Assembly (NCBI GenBank): GCA_029260395.1
Contig: JAJDDJ010000008.1
Coordinates: 43,623-107,622, forward strand
Reading direction: 5' to 3'
Source of the DNA: Phycisphaerales bacterium
GTDB lineage: Bacteria > Planctomycetota > Phycisphaerae > Phycisphaerales > UBA1924
DNA length: 64,000 nt
The translations under genes and the position numbers were made by a program. Positions 16,793-25,386 of this stretch are shown here, in pieces. Every line of letters begins with the position of its first letter. Position 1 is the first letter of the stretch. The notes under the pieces were generated by a model, which searched no databases, was not told the DNA's origin, and saw nothing but the letters and a program-made list of their open reading frames with translations.

Positions 16793-17245
16793 GTGCGGCG
16801 CACCGTTCGCAATCTGGATCACCGCGACCAACCGGTGTGGCTCGCGTCACCGGAGCGACTCGCCGCGGGCGGCGTCGACGTGCGCTCACTCGTTCTGCCG
16901 GGCGTCGGTCTCAAAGCCGGCAAGCGGCCCTGGAACCCCCGCCTGCACTGGACGCTGTTCGTCTGGCTTGCGGTCTACCTCGTCGTGGGCTCGCTGATCG
17001 CGGTCGCGGCGATGCGGGCGGGACTGCCGCGGTGGACGTTCGGCCTGTTCCTCGGCGTGGGCCTGCTGGCGGCGTGGGTTACGCCGGTCAGACGATGGTG
17101 GCGGAACGCCGTGGGGCCGACGCTCGTTGATAGGGTGCTGGCCTCGGGCCACTGCCCGGGCTGCGGGTACGCACTCGACGGCATCGATCCGGGCGACGAC
17201 GGGATCACGACCTGCGCGGAGTGCGGAGCCGCTTGGCGGCGCTAG
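16793..17245 (+). CDS. Two-helix zinc-ribbon membrane protein, paralogue 4 (diverged)
   Basis: A 150-residue protein with start GTG 16793, chosen because it lines up with paralogue 1: VRRTVRNLDHRDQPVWLASPERL against the DHRGRRV region, then AAGGVDVRSLVLPG. Two hydrophobic segments follow (WLAVYLVVGSLIAVAAMRAG and FGLFLGVGLLAAWV), then a zinc-ribbon tail with CPGCGYAL and CAECGAAWRR. It is more diverged than the other three and sits 1.6 kb away. Its stop abuts that of the convergent phosphatase-cytochrome gene. Function is unknown. Confidence 0.7.
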   Translation: MRRTVRNLDHRDQPVWLASPERLAAGGVDVRSLVLPGVGLKAGKRPWNPRLHWTLFVWLAVYLVVGSLIAVAAMRAGLPRWTFGLFLGVGLLAAWVTPVRRWWRNAVGPTLVDRVLASGHCPGCGYALDGIDPGDDGITTCAECGAAWRR

Positions 17246-18226
17246 TCACTCATTGCGGTACGCGTTGTGGCAGGCGTTGCAATCGCGGCGCAGCTCCGAA
17301 TAGCCCTCGTCGGCGGCTTCAGTGTCGCTATCGATGAACGCCTGCTCGAGCCTGCTGGCGTGGGCGATGGACGTCTGCGTCATCTCTACGAAATCAGCCG
17401 GGTAGCTTGCGCTCTCCTCGTGGTCTACGAGCGCACGGAACAGGTCCACCAGCCGGCCAGCTTCGGCTGCGGGCACCAGGTCAGGATGGTCCGGGGGCAC
17501 GGCCCAGCCTGCTTTGGCGACGGCCTTGAGGTTCTCGAACGTCTGGTCGATCGCGACCATGGCTTCGACGTGGCCGCTCACCTCGGCAAGATCGGGCAGG
17601 CCTCCCGTGTCCACCGCGTCCAGCAGGGCGGGGTCCGCGACGGTGCACGACTCCACATCGCGCCACAGGCCGGGGTACTTCTCACTCGTCCCGCCGAACA
17701 CCAGCATGTCGTGTCCTTGCTCGGGCGTGATGATGCCGAGCGTGACCAGCGCCGCAGCGGTGGATGCCGGGCTGCGGTGCATGCCGTGATGGCAATGGAT
17801 GTAGATCGGCCCGGGCAGGTCGCGTACCGCAGCGGCGATCTGGAGACGCGATTCGCCGTCCACACCGTCGTACCCGATGGGCAAGTGGACGTAGCGCATG
17901 CCGTGGGCGTTGGCCCGTTCCAAATCTGGCGGTGTGCCGTCGACGGAAATGATCGTGAGCACTCCCAATGCTGCGAGCGCATCAAAGGCGGCATCGGTGT
18001 CCGGCGCGGAGCCGTTGTAGACCGGCCCAGTAGGTCCCTCCCCCGCGAGCCACAGGACTTCGAGAGCGGGCTCATCGATCATCGTGAGCGATGGCGCTGG
18101 TTGGTCGCCTGATTCGGCGGCTTCGTCAAGCGAAGAAGGCTGTTCGTGCTGCTCCCGCGCGCAGGAAACCATGAGCAGCGAGCACGCCGAGAGGGCCAGT
18201 AGAACCGCAATACGCGATGGCATCAT
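17246..18226 (-). CDS. Lipoprotein with Cys-phosphatase-like domain fused to a cytochrome c-type haem site
   Basis: A 326-residue protein with a lipoprotein signal (LLMVSC; lipidated Cys22). Residues ~60-200 resemble dual-specificity or tyrosine phosphatases: TIISVDGTPPDLERANAHGMR, then HCHHGMHRS with Cys145 and Arg151 matching the HCx5RS loop. The C-terminal ~110 residues look helical (EAMVAIDQTFENLKAVAKAG, LVDLFRALVDH, IAHASRLEQAF) and end in CNACH (Cys316, Cys319, His320), a covalent haem c site at the extreme C-terminus as in cytochrome c' proteins. The protein should be periplasmic and lipid-anchored. Substrate and redox partner are unknown. A 204-residue lipoprotein gene lies just upstream on the same strand. 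Confidence 0.78.
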   Translation of the reverse strand: MMPSRIAVLLALSACSLLMVSCAREQHEQPSSLDEAAESGDQPAPSLTMIDEPALEVLWLAGEGPTGPVYNGSAPDTDAAFDALAALGVLTIISVDGTPPDLERANAHGMRYVHLPIGYDGVDGESRLQIAAAVRDLPGPIYIHCHHGMHRSPASTAAALVTLGIITPEQGHDMLVFGGTSEKYPGLWRDVESCTVADPALLDAVDTGGLPDLAEVSGHVEAMVAIDQTFENLKAVAKAGWAVPPDHPDLVPAAEAGRLVDLFRALVDHEESASYPADFVEMTQTSIAHASRLEQAFIDSDTEAADEGYSELRRDCNACHNAYRNE

Positions 18227-18335
18227 CGCAGCACGATACCGGCAATCGTGCTGCTGGTTCTGCTAGGCGCTATCGCTGCCCATTGTGCGCACAGAGCAGG
18301 CAGGTGGTCAGCGGCATCGGCTCCGTTCGAGTCTC

Positions 18336-18950
18336 TCACCGGGACCGCAGCTCGGCCTCGACATCGACCGGTCGCTCACTGACCCAGGCGAGCTCGGCGA
18401 GCGCGTCGGTCAGCGCTCGCACGGGCGAGGCCCGCTGGTCGTCGGAATCTATCGGGAGCGCGGTCGACGCCCGTTGGCCTGCGGCGAACGACTCAATGAG
18501 CGCCGTGATCCTGCCCATCGGGGGCTCGTAGCCCGCGACCGGGCCTACCTGTTCACCCGCTCCCGGTGCGCCCTCGGCACCTGGATACACGCCGGTCGCG
18601 CGGGTGAGTGTCCAGAGCCGATCGATCTGCTCGGGCGTAAGCCTTCGGGTCATAGGCGGGAAATCGCTGGGCGACGCGGCGGTGCCATGCGAGGCCCGGA
18701 GCACGCCGTCGGCCTCGATGACGTACCGCGCGGGGCGGACAGCCCTGGGCAACTGGGAGGTATCAGTCGAGCTGATCGGGTCGGCTGAGGGCAGGTCATA
18801 GACCGTCACGCCCAGCACGAAGTCGTCGGGCGCAGCCTCGGAGTCCATGCTGCCGTGCGAGGCGCACCCGCCGAGCAACAGGCTCAGCAGCAGCGATAGG
18901 CCAAGGCACAAGCAGCCAGCGAACGCTTTGGGGGTCAGGCAGTGGATCAC
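18336..18950 (-). CDS. Lipoprotein of unknown function
   Basis: A 204-residue protein from GTG 18950. The N-terminus has a long hydrophobic stretch (GLSLLLSLLLGGC) ending in a clear lipobox, so it should be lipid-anchored in the periplasm. The mature part contains FVLGVTVYDLP, ARYVIEADGVLRAS and LTPEQIDRLWTL, suggesting a small alpha/beta domain, but no family was recognised. The frame continues upstream beneath pheT; that extension is antisense to pheT and was dropped. The gene is divergent from pheT, with 75 bases between the starts. Confidence 0.65.
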   Translation of the reverse strand: MIHCLTPKAFAGCLCLGLSLLLSLLLGGCASHGSMDSEAAPDDFVLGVTVYDLPSADPISSTDTSQLPRAVRPARYVIEADGVLRASHGTAASPSDFPPMTRRLTPEQIDRLWTLTRATGVYPGAEGAPGAGEQVGPVAGYEPPMGRITALIESFAAGQRASTALPIDSDDQRASPVRALTDALAELAWVSERPVDVEAELRSR

Positions 18951-19025
18951 AGCGCGTGAGTGTAGTGGCTCTGGGCACTGCCATGCGCGGGCGGCCAGTA
19001 AGCCACGGGCGTAGGCTTGAGCACC

Positions 19026-21101
19026 ATGGATGTATCGCTCAACTGGTTGAACACGCTGATCGAGCCTTCTGGTCTGTCGGCGGACGAGGTGGATGAAGCA
19101 CTGACCGCCGCGGGCTTCCCGATCGAGGGTGCCGAGAAACTGCCCGATGGCGACGTTCGGCTGGATGTCGAGGTCACATCCAACCGGGGCGATGTGCTCG
19201 GCCACGTCGGAGCGGCCCGCGAGCTGGCGGCGGTGACGGGCCGAACGCTCATCGAGCCAACCTGGGACGAGCCCGAGCGGTCGGGCGATGTGAGCCAGTC
19301 TCTGACGCTCATCAACCACGAGCCGGAGATGTGCCCGCTGTTCACGGCTCAGGTGATTCGGGGCGTCAAAGTCGGCCCGAGCCCCAAGTGGCTGGTGGAT
19401 CGGCTTGAAGCGGTCGGTCAGCGGACCATCAACAACGTAGTGGACGTGACGAACTACATCACGATGGAGCTGGGCCACCCCTGCCACGTGTTCGACCTGG
19501 CCAAGCTGGCCGGGCAGACGCTGGAGATTCGCTACGCGAAAGAAGGCGAGAAGCTGACCACGCTCGACGGCAAACAGCGAACGCTCAAGGCGAGCGACCT
19601 GGTGGTCGCGGACGCTGATCGCGCGCAGTCACTCGCGGGCGTCATCGGCGGCCAGGACAGCGAGGTCACCGAAAACACCACCGATGTAGTATTCGAAATG
19701 GCAACGTGGGACCCGGTAACGGTTCGCACGCAGGCCCGGCGGCTGGCGATCCGCACCGATGCGAGCTACCGCTTCGAGCGTGGCGTAGCACCCAGCGAGA
19801 TCGCGCGTGCAGCGTTCAGAGCGGTCGCGATGATCCACGAGGTCGCGGGCGGCACGGTCTGCGAGGGCGTGCTCGAAGACGGCGATGACGAGGCCGAACG
19901 ATCCGCAGTAACGCTCCGTCCGGCGCGCACACGCGCGATTCTCGGAGTCGATGTCCCCGACCTGCGCCAGCGGGAACTGCTCGAACGCATCGGGATCGAC
20001 GTCAATGCCGGAGCCGACGGCTCGCTTGCGTGCCTGCCCCCAGCGTTTCGGCTCGATCTCACACGGGAGATCGATCTCATCGAAGAGGTCGCCCGACTCA
20101 ACGGACTCGACGCCATCCCACAGGCTCAGCAGGTGGGCGTGGTCGTCAAGGGCCAGAGCACGCGCGAGCGGGGCTTGCGCGAGATCGGCTCGCTGCTGGT
20201 GGGCCTTGGGTTCTACGAGACGGTCACGTTCAGCTTCTGCTCCGTCGAGCGGTCGAAGCCCTGGGTGGGCAATGGTCTTCGCACGGTCGCGGTCGATGAC
20301 GAGCGCCGGGGCTCGGAGCCGGTGCTGAGGCCCTCGGCGCTGACGGGCCTGCTCGCGTGCCGACGGTCGAACCAGGACGCGCAGGTGAAGGTGGCGGGCG
20401 GTGTTCGGCTGTTTGAGCTTGCGTCCGGGTTTGCCGAGCGAGACAAGCCGGGCCGGGAGCACGTCGAGACACCGACGCTGTCGATGTTGATCGACGTGCC
20501 GACTGATCTAAAAGCAACCGATGCGCAGCAGCTCGGATTGCGGCAGATGCGCGGCGCGTGCGAGGCGTTGGTGCGGCACCTGGCCGGACCGGGCAAGCCG
20601 ATCACGGTCGAAGCGATCGAGCCGCCCGCCGCTGCGTGGTCGCATGGCGCGGTCGCGGCGTTGTCGCTTGGTGGCAACAGGCTCGGCGTGTTTGGGCTCG
20701 TAAAGGCTGGGCTGATTAAGCGTGAGGGCATCGATGCGCCGGTTGTCGCTGCGGAGTTCGAGCTTGAGGCGTTGCTAGCCGCGCAGACCTCGGCCGAGGG
20801 CATCGAGCCGTTGCCGCAGTTCCCGCCGATCGACCGCGACCTGACGCTCGATCTGCCGGAAGCGACCCGCTGGGGCGAGGTCGAAGCGATGATCGCTGCC
20901 GAGCCAATCGAGCGGCTCGAATCGGTGAGTATGGTCGGCGTGTACCGGGGCAAGCAGACGGGCTCGGGTCGCAAGAGCGTGACGGCGAGGCTCGTGTTCC
21001 GGGATGCTGAGCGCACGCTTCGGCGTGAGGATGTGGAGCCGGCGATCGAACGGCTGACCGCCAAGGCGCAGTCCGCGCTGGGCGCGAACGTCCGGAACTG
21101 A
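19026..21101 (+). CDS. pheT: Phenylalanine--tRNA ligase beta subunit, short form lacking the EMAP/tRNA-binding domain
   Basis: A 691-residue protein from ATG 19026 (TTG 19017 is less likely). It begins MDVSLNWLNTLIEP, then B1-type residues, and passes directly from GAEKLPDGDVRL to VEVTSNRGDVLGHVGAARELAAV, so the ~110-residue EMAP-like domain found in the ~800-residue bacterial form is absent. The catalytic-like core (FERGVAPSEIARAAFRAV, LIEEVARLNGLD) and the C-terminal anticodon-binding domain (QFPPIDRDLTLDL to the end) are present. With PheS it charges tRNA-Phe; pheS is not adjacent. The B5 and other domains look intact. Confidence 0.92.
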   Translation: MDVSLNWLNTLIEPSGLSADEVDEALTAAGFPIEGAEKLPDGDVRLDVEVTSNRGDVLGHVGAARELAAVTGRTLIEPTWDEPERSGDVSQSLTLINHEPEMCPLFTAQVIRGVKVGPSPKWLVDRLEAVGQRTINNVVDVTNYITMELGHPCHVFDLAKLAGQTLEIRYAKEGEKLTTLDGKQRTLKASDLVVADADRAQSLAGVIGGQDSEVTENTTDVVFEMATWDPVTVRTQARRLAIRTDASYRFERGVAPSEIARAAFRAVAMIHEVAGGTVCEGVLEDGDDEAERSAVTLRPARTRAILGVDVPDLRQRELLERIGIDVNAGADGSLACLPPAFRLDLTREIDLIEEVARLNGLDAIPQAQQVGVVVKGQSTRERGLREIGSLLVGLGFYETVTFSFCSVERSKPWVGNGLRTVAVDDERRGSEPVLRPSALTGLLACRRSNQDAQVKVAGGVRLFELASGFAERDKPGREHVETPTLSMLIDVPTDLKATDAQQLGLRQMRGACEALVRHLAGPGKPITVEAIEPPAAAWSHGAVAALSLGGNRLGVFGLVKAGLIKREGIDAPVVAAEFELEALLAAQTSAEGIEPLPQFPPIDRDLTLDLPEATRWGEVEAMIAAEPIERLESVSMVGVYRGKQTGSGRKSVTARLVFRDAERTLRREDVEPAIERLTAKAQSALGANVRN

Positions 21102-21255
21102 GTACCAGAATCCAAGCATCAAAGAGCCCGCATGGGTCCTGAGCGTCCGAGAACGGGTGCAGGCGTCGCAGCCATGTGCGAAGGCCACCCTCTACACATC
21201 GATAGGTGGCCCTCTGGGATTCTCATTTGGACCTCATAGCTATAGGAGGTGCCGC

Positions 21256-22254
21256 ATGAGCCGAGGCGACACAGCAGGTGGGTCGATGCGTACGAGTCAA
21301 CGTTTTTCTGCCAACTCGATCGAGTGGGAGCACGGGGGCGTGATCAACATGTCCACCACGGGCGCTTGCATCGTGGATAGAAGGACCATGACCACGTTGG
21401 CGCCGGGCGTGACGCAAACGCTGCGGTTTTGTTCAGAGGGCAGAACGCTCACGCTGCAAGCGCAGGTGAAGTGGGCCCGGCGGTCGTCCTCGGCTGAGGG
21501 CATGCTCGCGGGCGTTGAGTTCGCCTCAGTGAGTGCGAAACAGACGATCGAGATCGAGCGTTTCGCGGGGATTCGGTTCTCAGACGCGGCGAAGAGCGCC
21601 GAACGCACCGCTGACCACATGCGGATCGGACCCGAGGAACCGGTGGCCCACGAGCTCACCGGCGAATTAGTCGATCTGTACCAGGTGCTGGGCGTTAGGC
21701 CCGACGCGAACGAGTCGGAGATCCGCGTGGCGTTCCGCCGAAACGCGACCCGCTGGCACCCGGACACGTGCTCGTCGCCCGAGGCGGCTGAGCGGTTTGT
21801 GGATGTGTCCAAGGCGTACAAGGTGCTGCGCGATGCGAAATCGCGTGGCCGGTACGACTCGATGCTGCGCACGAGCGAGGCCAAGAAGGCACCCGCTGCC
21901 ACCAGCGATACGGACCGGCGGGACAAGGGCCGGCTCCGGTGCAGCGAGATCACCTGCTCTCTGGGCGAGGTGGTCAACGCTTCTTCGACGGGCCTGCAGG
22001 TGGTCGGCCGCAAGTGGTTCGGTCAGCGCAAGGGCAAGCAGGTGAAGCTGACCCTCCGCGACGGTAGTGAGCGGCTCGATCTGGTCGCGGAGATCGCGTG
22101 GGCCTTCGACGTGGGCAAGACCCAGCGGCGGATGGGCCTGCACCTCGAACTAGCATCCGAGGCCGAGCAGCAGCAGTACTGGGAGTTCGTGCGTAACTCG
22201 AGCCAGCTTGTCGGCAGCGTGTTCCACACGTCCGCATCGGCTAAGGCCGCGTGA
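21256..22254 (+). CDS. PilZ-DnaJ-PilZ fusion protein
   Basis: A 332-residue protein from ATG 21256, preceded by AGGAGGT five bases upstream. Residues ~10-110 form a PilZ-like domain (R12xxxR16, N31xSxxG36). Residues ~139-203 are a J-domain with DLYQVLGVRPDANESEIRVAF and the HPD motif at 168-170. Residues ~220-315 are a second PilZ-like domain (R222xxxR226, N241xSxxG246). The Arg-to-Asn spacing is 15 residues in both PilZ units. PilZ domains bind c-di-GMP and J-domains stimulate DnaK, so a c-di-GMP-gated co-chaperone is a reasonable inference. No dnaK is nearby; the gene stands alone. Confidence 0.82.
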   Translation: MSRGDTAGGSMRTSQRFSANSIEWEHGGVINMSTTGACIVDRRTMTTLAPGVTQTLRFCSEGRTLTLQAQVKWARRSSSAEGMLAGVEFASVSAKQTIEIERFAGIRFSDAAKSAERTADHMRIGPEEPVAHELTGELVDLYQVLGVRPDANESEIRVAFRRNATRWHPDTCSSPEAAERFVDVSKAYKVLRDAKSRGRYDSMLRTSEAKKAPAATSDTDRRDKGRLRCSEITCSLGEVVNASSTGLQVVGRKWFGQRKGKQVKLTLRDGSERLDLVAEIAWAFDVGKTQRRMGLHLELASEAEQQQYWEFVRNSSQLVGSVFHTSASAKAA

Positions 22255-22375
22255 TGCCGAGCGGCTTTGTCAGTCCTTTGGCGCGCTCTTGAGGAGTACC
22301 ATCTCGTTCAAGGTGTCGGGATGCCGGGCCTCTCGTGTGACCATCGATTCGCAGTAAAGCATCCTTGCATTGCAT

Positions 22376-24004
22376 CTACGTCCTGCGACGACGAGCGGCG
22401 ATCGCGCCACCCATGCACATGGCGATCATGGTCGAAGGTGCCGGAATGCTCACTACAAAGATGCCGCTTCGAGTTTCACGATTAGGAACTCGGTACTCGG
22501 CCCAGAACACGAGTTCGCCAGCGTTGTTGAAATTGAGCCCGTTGATGATCCTCGATACTGGATACAACTCCTCTACGCCTGGCTCATTACTTACGTCGAG
22601 CAGGTCGTTGACGGCGAGGACTTTGATTAGCTCGCCCGACGGGGTAGTAGCAAAGATTGTGTTGGCTGAGAAGAACGCTACTTGGCCGAGGTCGTTTACG
22701 GTAACGGACGCGGCTGAAATAGTTCCTATCCCCACGGTTGGATCTGCTAGGTCTAGGAGATCGCCTTCGCGTGCGATGAGCACGGGCGGTGCATCTCCTA
22801 TCGACATGAAGAGTGCTTGGTTGTTCGAACTATTCACTCCGGGTCCATTGAGCCCTGTGACGAACGCAAGGTGCCCCTCGTTGCTGAACGCCAACTCACT
22901 AAACATCGTGCCGTAGGTCAGGCCGGGTTCGAGTGAGGGAACCTGATCTCCTTGGCGGGCGATAACCGAGATGCCAGAATCATCGTGTTCGGCGAAAATG
23001 GCGAACCGGTTGCTTCCTGTGACACCTTCGCCAGTGATGGTAGAACCAAATGCTGCGAGGCCGTCTCTGTTGAACCGTAGCGAATCTGAAGAAATCTCGT
23101 CGTACATCACGCCCTCACCAACGCCTGGAGCAGTGGCCCCTGTCCAAGCAATGGCCGTCGCCGCATCGCTCTCCCGTGCCGATAATATCGCAGTCTGAGG
23201 ACCAGTCTGCCCAGGGACTAGAAGGCCAGCATAAAACGACGTGCGTCCGGCATCATCAATATGGACCGAGTCACTGACAAAGAAATTGAAGGTCACGCCC
23301 GGAGCGAACCCAGTTACTTGTTGGCCTTCACGGGCGATCGCCGCGACTTCAGAGCCGTCGCGCTGGCTAAAGATCGCGGCATCAGTGAGGGGAGTAACGC
23401 CCGCGTTTGCGTTAAGAATCAGCCCGGACCAGAACGCGACTCGACCTGAGCCGTTGATGGCGGGACTGGCCAGCGATGGTGAGTATTGCACGCCATCAGG
23501 CAAGCCGTGAGCTTGATTCCCGGTGTTTGTGAGTGCTGTCGTCCCGTCGCCGCCGCCCGATGTGAAGATCGCTTGACTCGATGCGTTGCCAAACCTGGGC
23601 CCGGTGTGCGCAGCGCGAAACGCTACATGGCCCTGATCGTTAATCTGGGGATAGTAGAAATTGTCTGGAAGAACGAGATTCCAACTAGGATCGAGGCCGG
23701 GAGCAGGATCGCCCGACCGCGCGACGATTCGTCCCGGAGAGCGACGCGAACCGGCAAAGAACACCTCGTCGTTCGATGTTGTGACATCCGATCCGGCTAG
23801 GTGCGCCGTGAACAGCACCTCTCCGTGTTGATTCATCCGCATGGAGAGGGGCTCGAAGCTCTCAAACCACACGCCGTCAGGCAGGCCGGGTGCTTGGAAT
23901 TCTTGACCGGAGATGGCAATCGTGCGGAACGTCAACTCCTGACCTGGGCTGGTGCAAGTGAAGCTAGCCACAACCACGATCGAAACGAACGAAGGAACTC
24001 TCAT
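22376..24004 (-). CDS. Secreted beta-repeat protein with PEP-CTERM-like tail
   Basis: A 542-residue protein with a signal peptide (MRVPSFVSIVVVASFTCTSPGQ) and about seven imperfect repeats of ~60-70 residues containing INDQGHVAF, INGSGRVAFWSGL, FNRDGLAAFGS or FSNEGHLAF, next to ARxGDxxPGL-type segments. This is a beta-propeller-like arrangement. The C-terminus (IPAPSTMIAMCMGGAIAARRRRT) has the Pro motif, hydrophobic stretch and Arg cluster of PEP-CTERM-type sorting tails, recognised by an exosortase. The gene and its upstream gap look clearly less GC-rich than the neighbours, a possible sign of transfer. The ligand is unknown. Confidence 0.75.
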   Translation of the reverse strand: MRVPSFVSIVVVASFTCTSPGQELTFRTIAISGQEFQAPGLPDGVWFESFEPLSMRMNQHGEVLFTAHLAGSDVTTSNDEVFFAGSRRSPGRIVARSGDPAPGLDPSWNLVLPDNFYYPQINDQGHVAFRAAHTGPRFGNASSQAIFTSGGGDGTTALTNTGNQAHGLPDGVQYSPSLASPAINGSGRVAFWSGLILNANAGVTPLTDAAIFSQRDGSEVAAIAREGQQVTGFAPGVTFNFFVSDSVHIDDAGRTSFYAGLLVPGQTGPQTAILSARESDAATAIAWTGATAPGVGEGVMYDEISSDSLRFNRDGLAAFGSTITGEGVTGSNRFAIFAEHDDSGISVIARQGDQVPSLEPGLTYGTMFSELAFSNEGHLAFVTGLNGPGVNSSNNQALFMSIGDAPPVLIAREGDLLDLADPTVGIGTISAASVTVNDLGQVAFFSANTIFATTPSGELIKVLAVNDLLDVSNEPGVEELYPVSRIINGLNFNNAGELVFWAEYRVPNRETRSGIFVVSIPAPSTMIAMCMGGAIAARRRRT

Positions 24005-24148
24005 GGCCTGATCTCTCTTATTTACCGGTCAGCGATAATGGTCCGCAGGCATCGCATTGATGCAAACCAATTGGACCTGCTAACAGGCCCAAAGGCAACA
24101 AATCGGTTAAAAAATGCTAACGAATCCCGATCTGAGGCAGAGCCTGCT

Positions 24149-25114
24149 TTAGTCCTCCGGCACGTTGTCGCTGGTCACGATCGCGCGGAACCGCTTGCGA
24201 AGGTCAGCGGTGATGGGGCCTTCGCCCTTGGAGATCGTGTGCTGCTGATCGATCTTGCCCTCGGGTGTTTGGGTGTCGATCTGCGTGATGGCGACCATCT
24301 CGGCAGCGGTGCCGGTCATGAACGCCTCGTCGGCCGCGAGCACCTCTGAGAGCTCGAGGTCGCGTTCGACGACTTCGACGCCCGCTGCGGGCGCGAGCAC
24401 TTCGATCACGAATCGGCGTGTGATGCCCGCGAGCAATCCCGCCGAGGTCGGCGGCGTGTGGAGCTTGCCGCCGGAGACGATGAAGAGGTTGTCGCCCGAG
24501 CCCTCGGTGATCTTGCCTTCAAGATTGAGCATGATGACTTCGAGGCATCCGTGGTTGATGGCCTCAACCTTGGCGAGGATGTTGTTGAGGTAGTTGAGGC
24601 TCTTGACGCGCGGGTCGAGGACCGAGATGGGCGTCTTGGGCCGGTTGGCCACGACGACGCGCATGCCCTTCTCGTACATCTCGGGCGGGTAGAGCGTGAT
24701 CTGGTCGGCGATGCAGATGATGCCTGGCACGGGGCAGAGGTTGGGGTTGAGGCCCAGCGTGCCCACGCCGCGAGTGACGACCAAACGAATGTACCCGTCG
24801 GTGATCTCGTTGGCTTCGATGCATCGGCGCTGGATGGCGACCATCTCGTCTCGGCTGATGTGGATCTTGATGGCCAGTGCCTCGGACGAGGCCCAGAGCC
24901 GATCCATGTGCTGATCGAGCTTAAAGATCTTGCCGCGGTAGACACGGATGCCCTCGAACACACCGTCTCCGTAGAGCAGGCCGTGATCAAAGACGCTGAC
25001 GGCTGCCTGGTCTTTCGGCAGCATCTTGCCGTTGACATGGATGAGCGGCTTCTGGGTGTCGGTAGCGGTGTTTGTCGTCATGGGTCGGTTGATCTGCGTG
25101 GTGGTGTCGGACAC
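24149..25114 (-). CDS. ilvE: Branched-chain amino acid aminotransferase (class IV)
   Basis: A 321-residue fold-type-IV PLP enzyme. It shows VSVFDHGLLYGDGVFEGIRVYRG, the PLP Lys in VKSLNYLNNILAK, IMLNLEGKITEGSGDNLFIV and FMTGTAAEMVAI. It transfers amino groups between Leu, Ile or Val and 2-oxoglutarate. The start is GTG 25114, which has GAGGAGG five bases upstream; ATG 25081 is the alternative. D-amino acid aminotransferases share this fold, but the GTAAEM motif and length favour IlvE. It is divergent from the RND adaptor gene. Confidence 0.88.
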   Translation of the reverse strand: MSDTTTQINRPMTTNTATDTQKPLIHVNGKMLPKDQAAVSVFDHGLLYGDGVFEGIRVYRGKIFKLDQHMDRLWASSEALAIKIHISRDEMVAIQRRCIEANEITDGYIRLVVTRGVGTLGLNPNLCPVPGIICIADQITLYPPEMYEKGMRVVVANRPKTPISVLDPRVKSLNYLNNILAKVEAINHGCLEVIMLNLEGKITEGSGDNLFIVSGGKLHTPPTSAGLLAGITRRFVIEVLAPAAGVEVVERDLELSEVLAADEAFMTGTAAEMVAITQIDTQTPEGKIDQQHTISKGEGPITADLRKRFRAIVTSDNVPED

Positions 25115-25386
25115 TCGAGCCTCCTCTTTGCTATCCAGCAGCGTACCCCGGTGGGCCGGTTGCCCGGATCGGAACCGCGAACGGTGTGCATGGTATGGAC
25201 GCAGCCGGCTCGGGTCGCACCGGTGGTCGGTCAAAGTGTATATGAATATCCGCTATCAGCTTCGGTGCTTTGGATACGTGAGTTCGCTGCGGAGACCCCT
25301 CGTGTTCATCCGTTCGGCAATCGCTTGTTTGACACCTAGTGTTTGGCCCACGCCCGATCCACACCGATACCCGAACAGGAACCCTG
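25115..25386. promoter_or_regulatory. Divergent promoter region between ilvE and the RND operon
   Basis: A 272-base gap between divergently read genes. It contains an AT-rich patch (GTGTATATGAATATCC at about 25237-25252) in an otherwise GC-rich context, and TTGACA at 25329-25334, 53 bases before the adaptor start. No matching -10 at standard spacing was found for the latter, so the promoters cannot be fixed, but both transcription units must start here. Confidence 0.35.

Noticed and set aside
18951..19487. N-terminal extension of the 204-residue lipoprotein beneath pheT
   Set aside because: It is antisense to the conserved pheT start. A proper lipoprotein signal begins at GTG 18950, so the extension is not needed.
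24128..24148. Short stem after ilvE as a terminator
   Set aside because: AGGC/GCCT gives only about 4 bp. A T run (TTTTTT) does occur ~20 bases further on the minus strand, but the stem is too weak to call.
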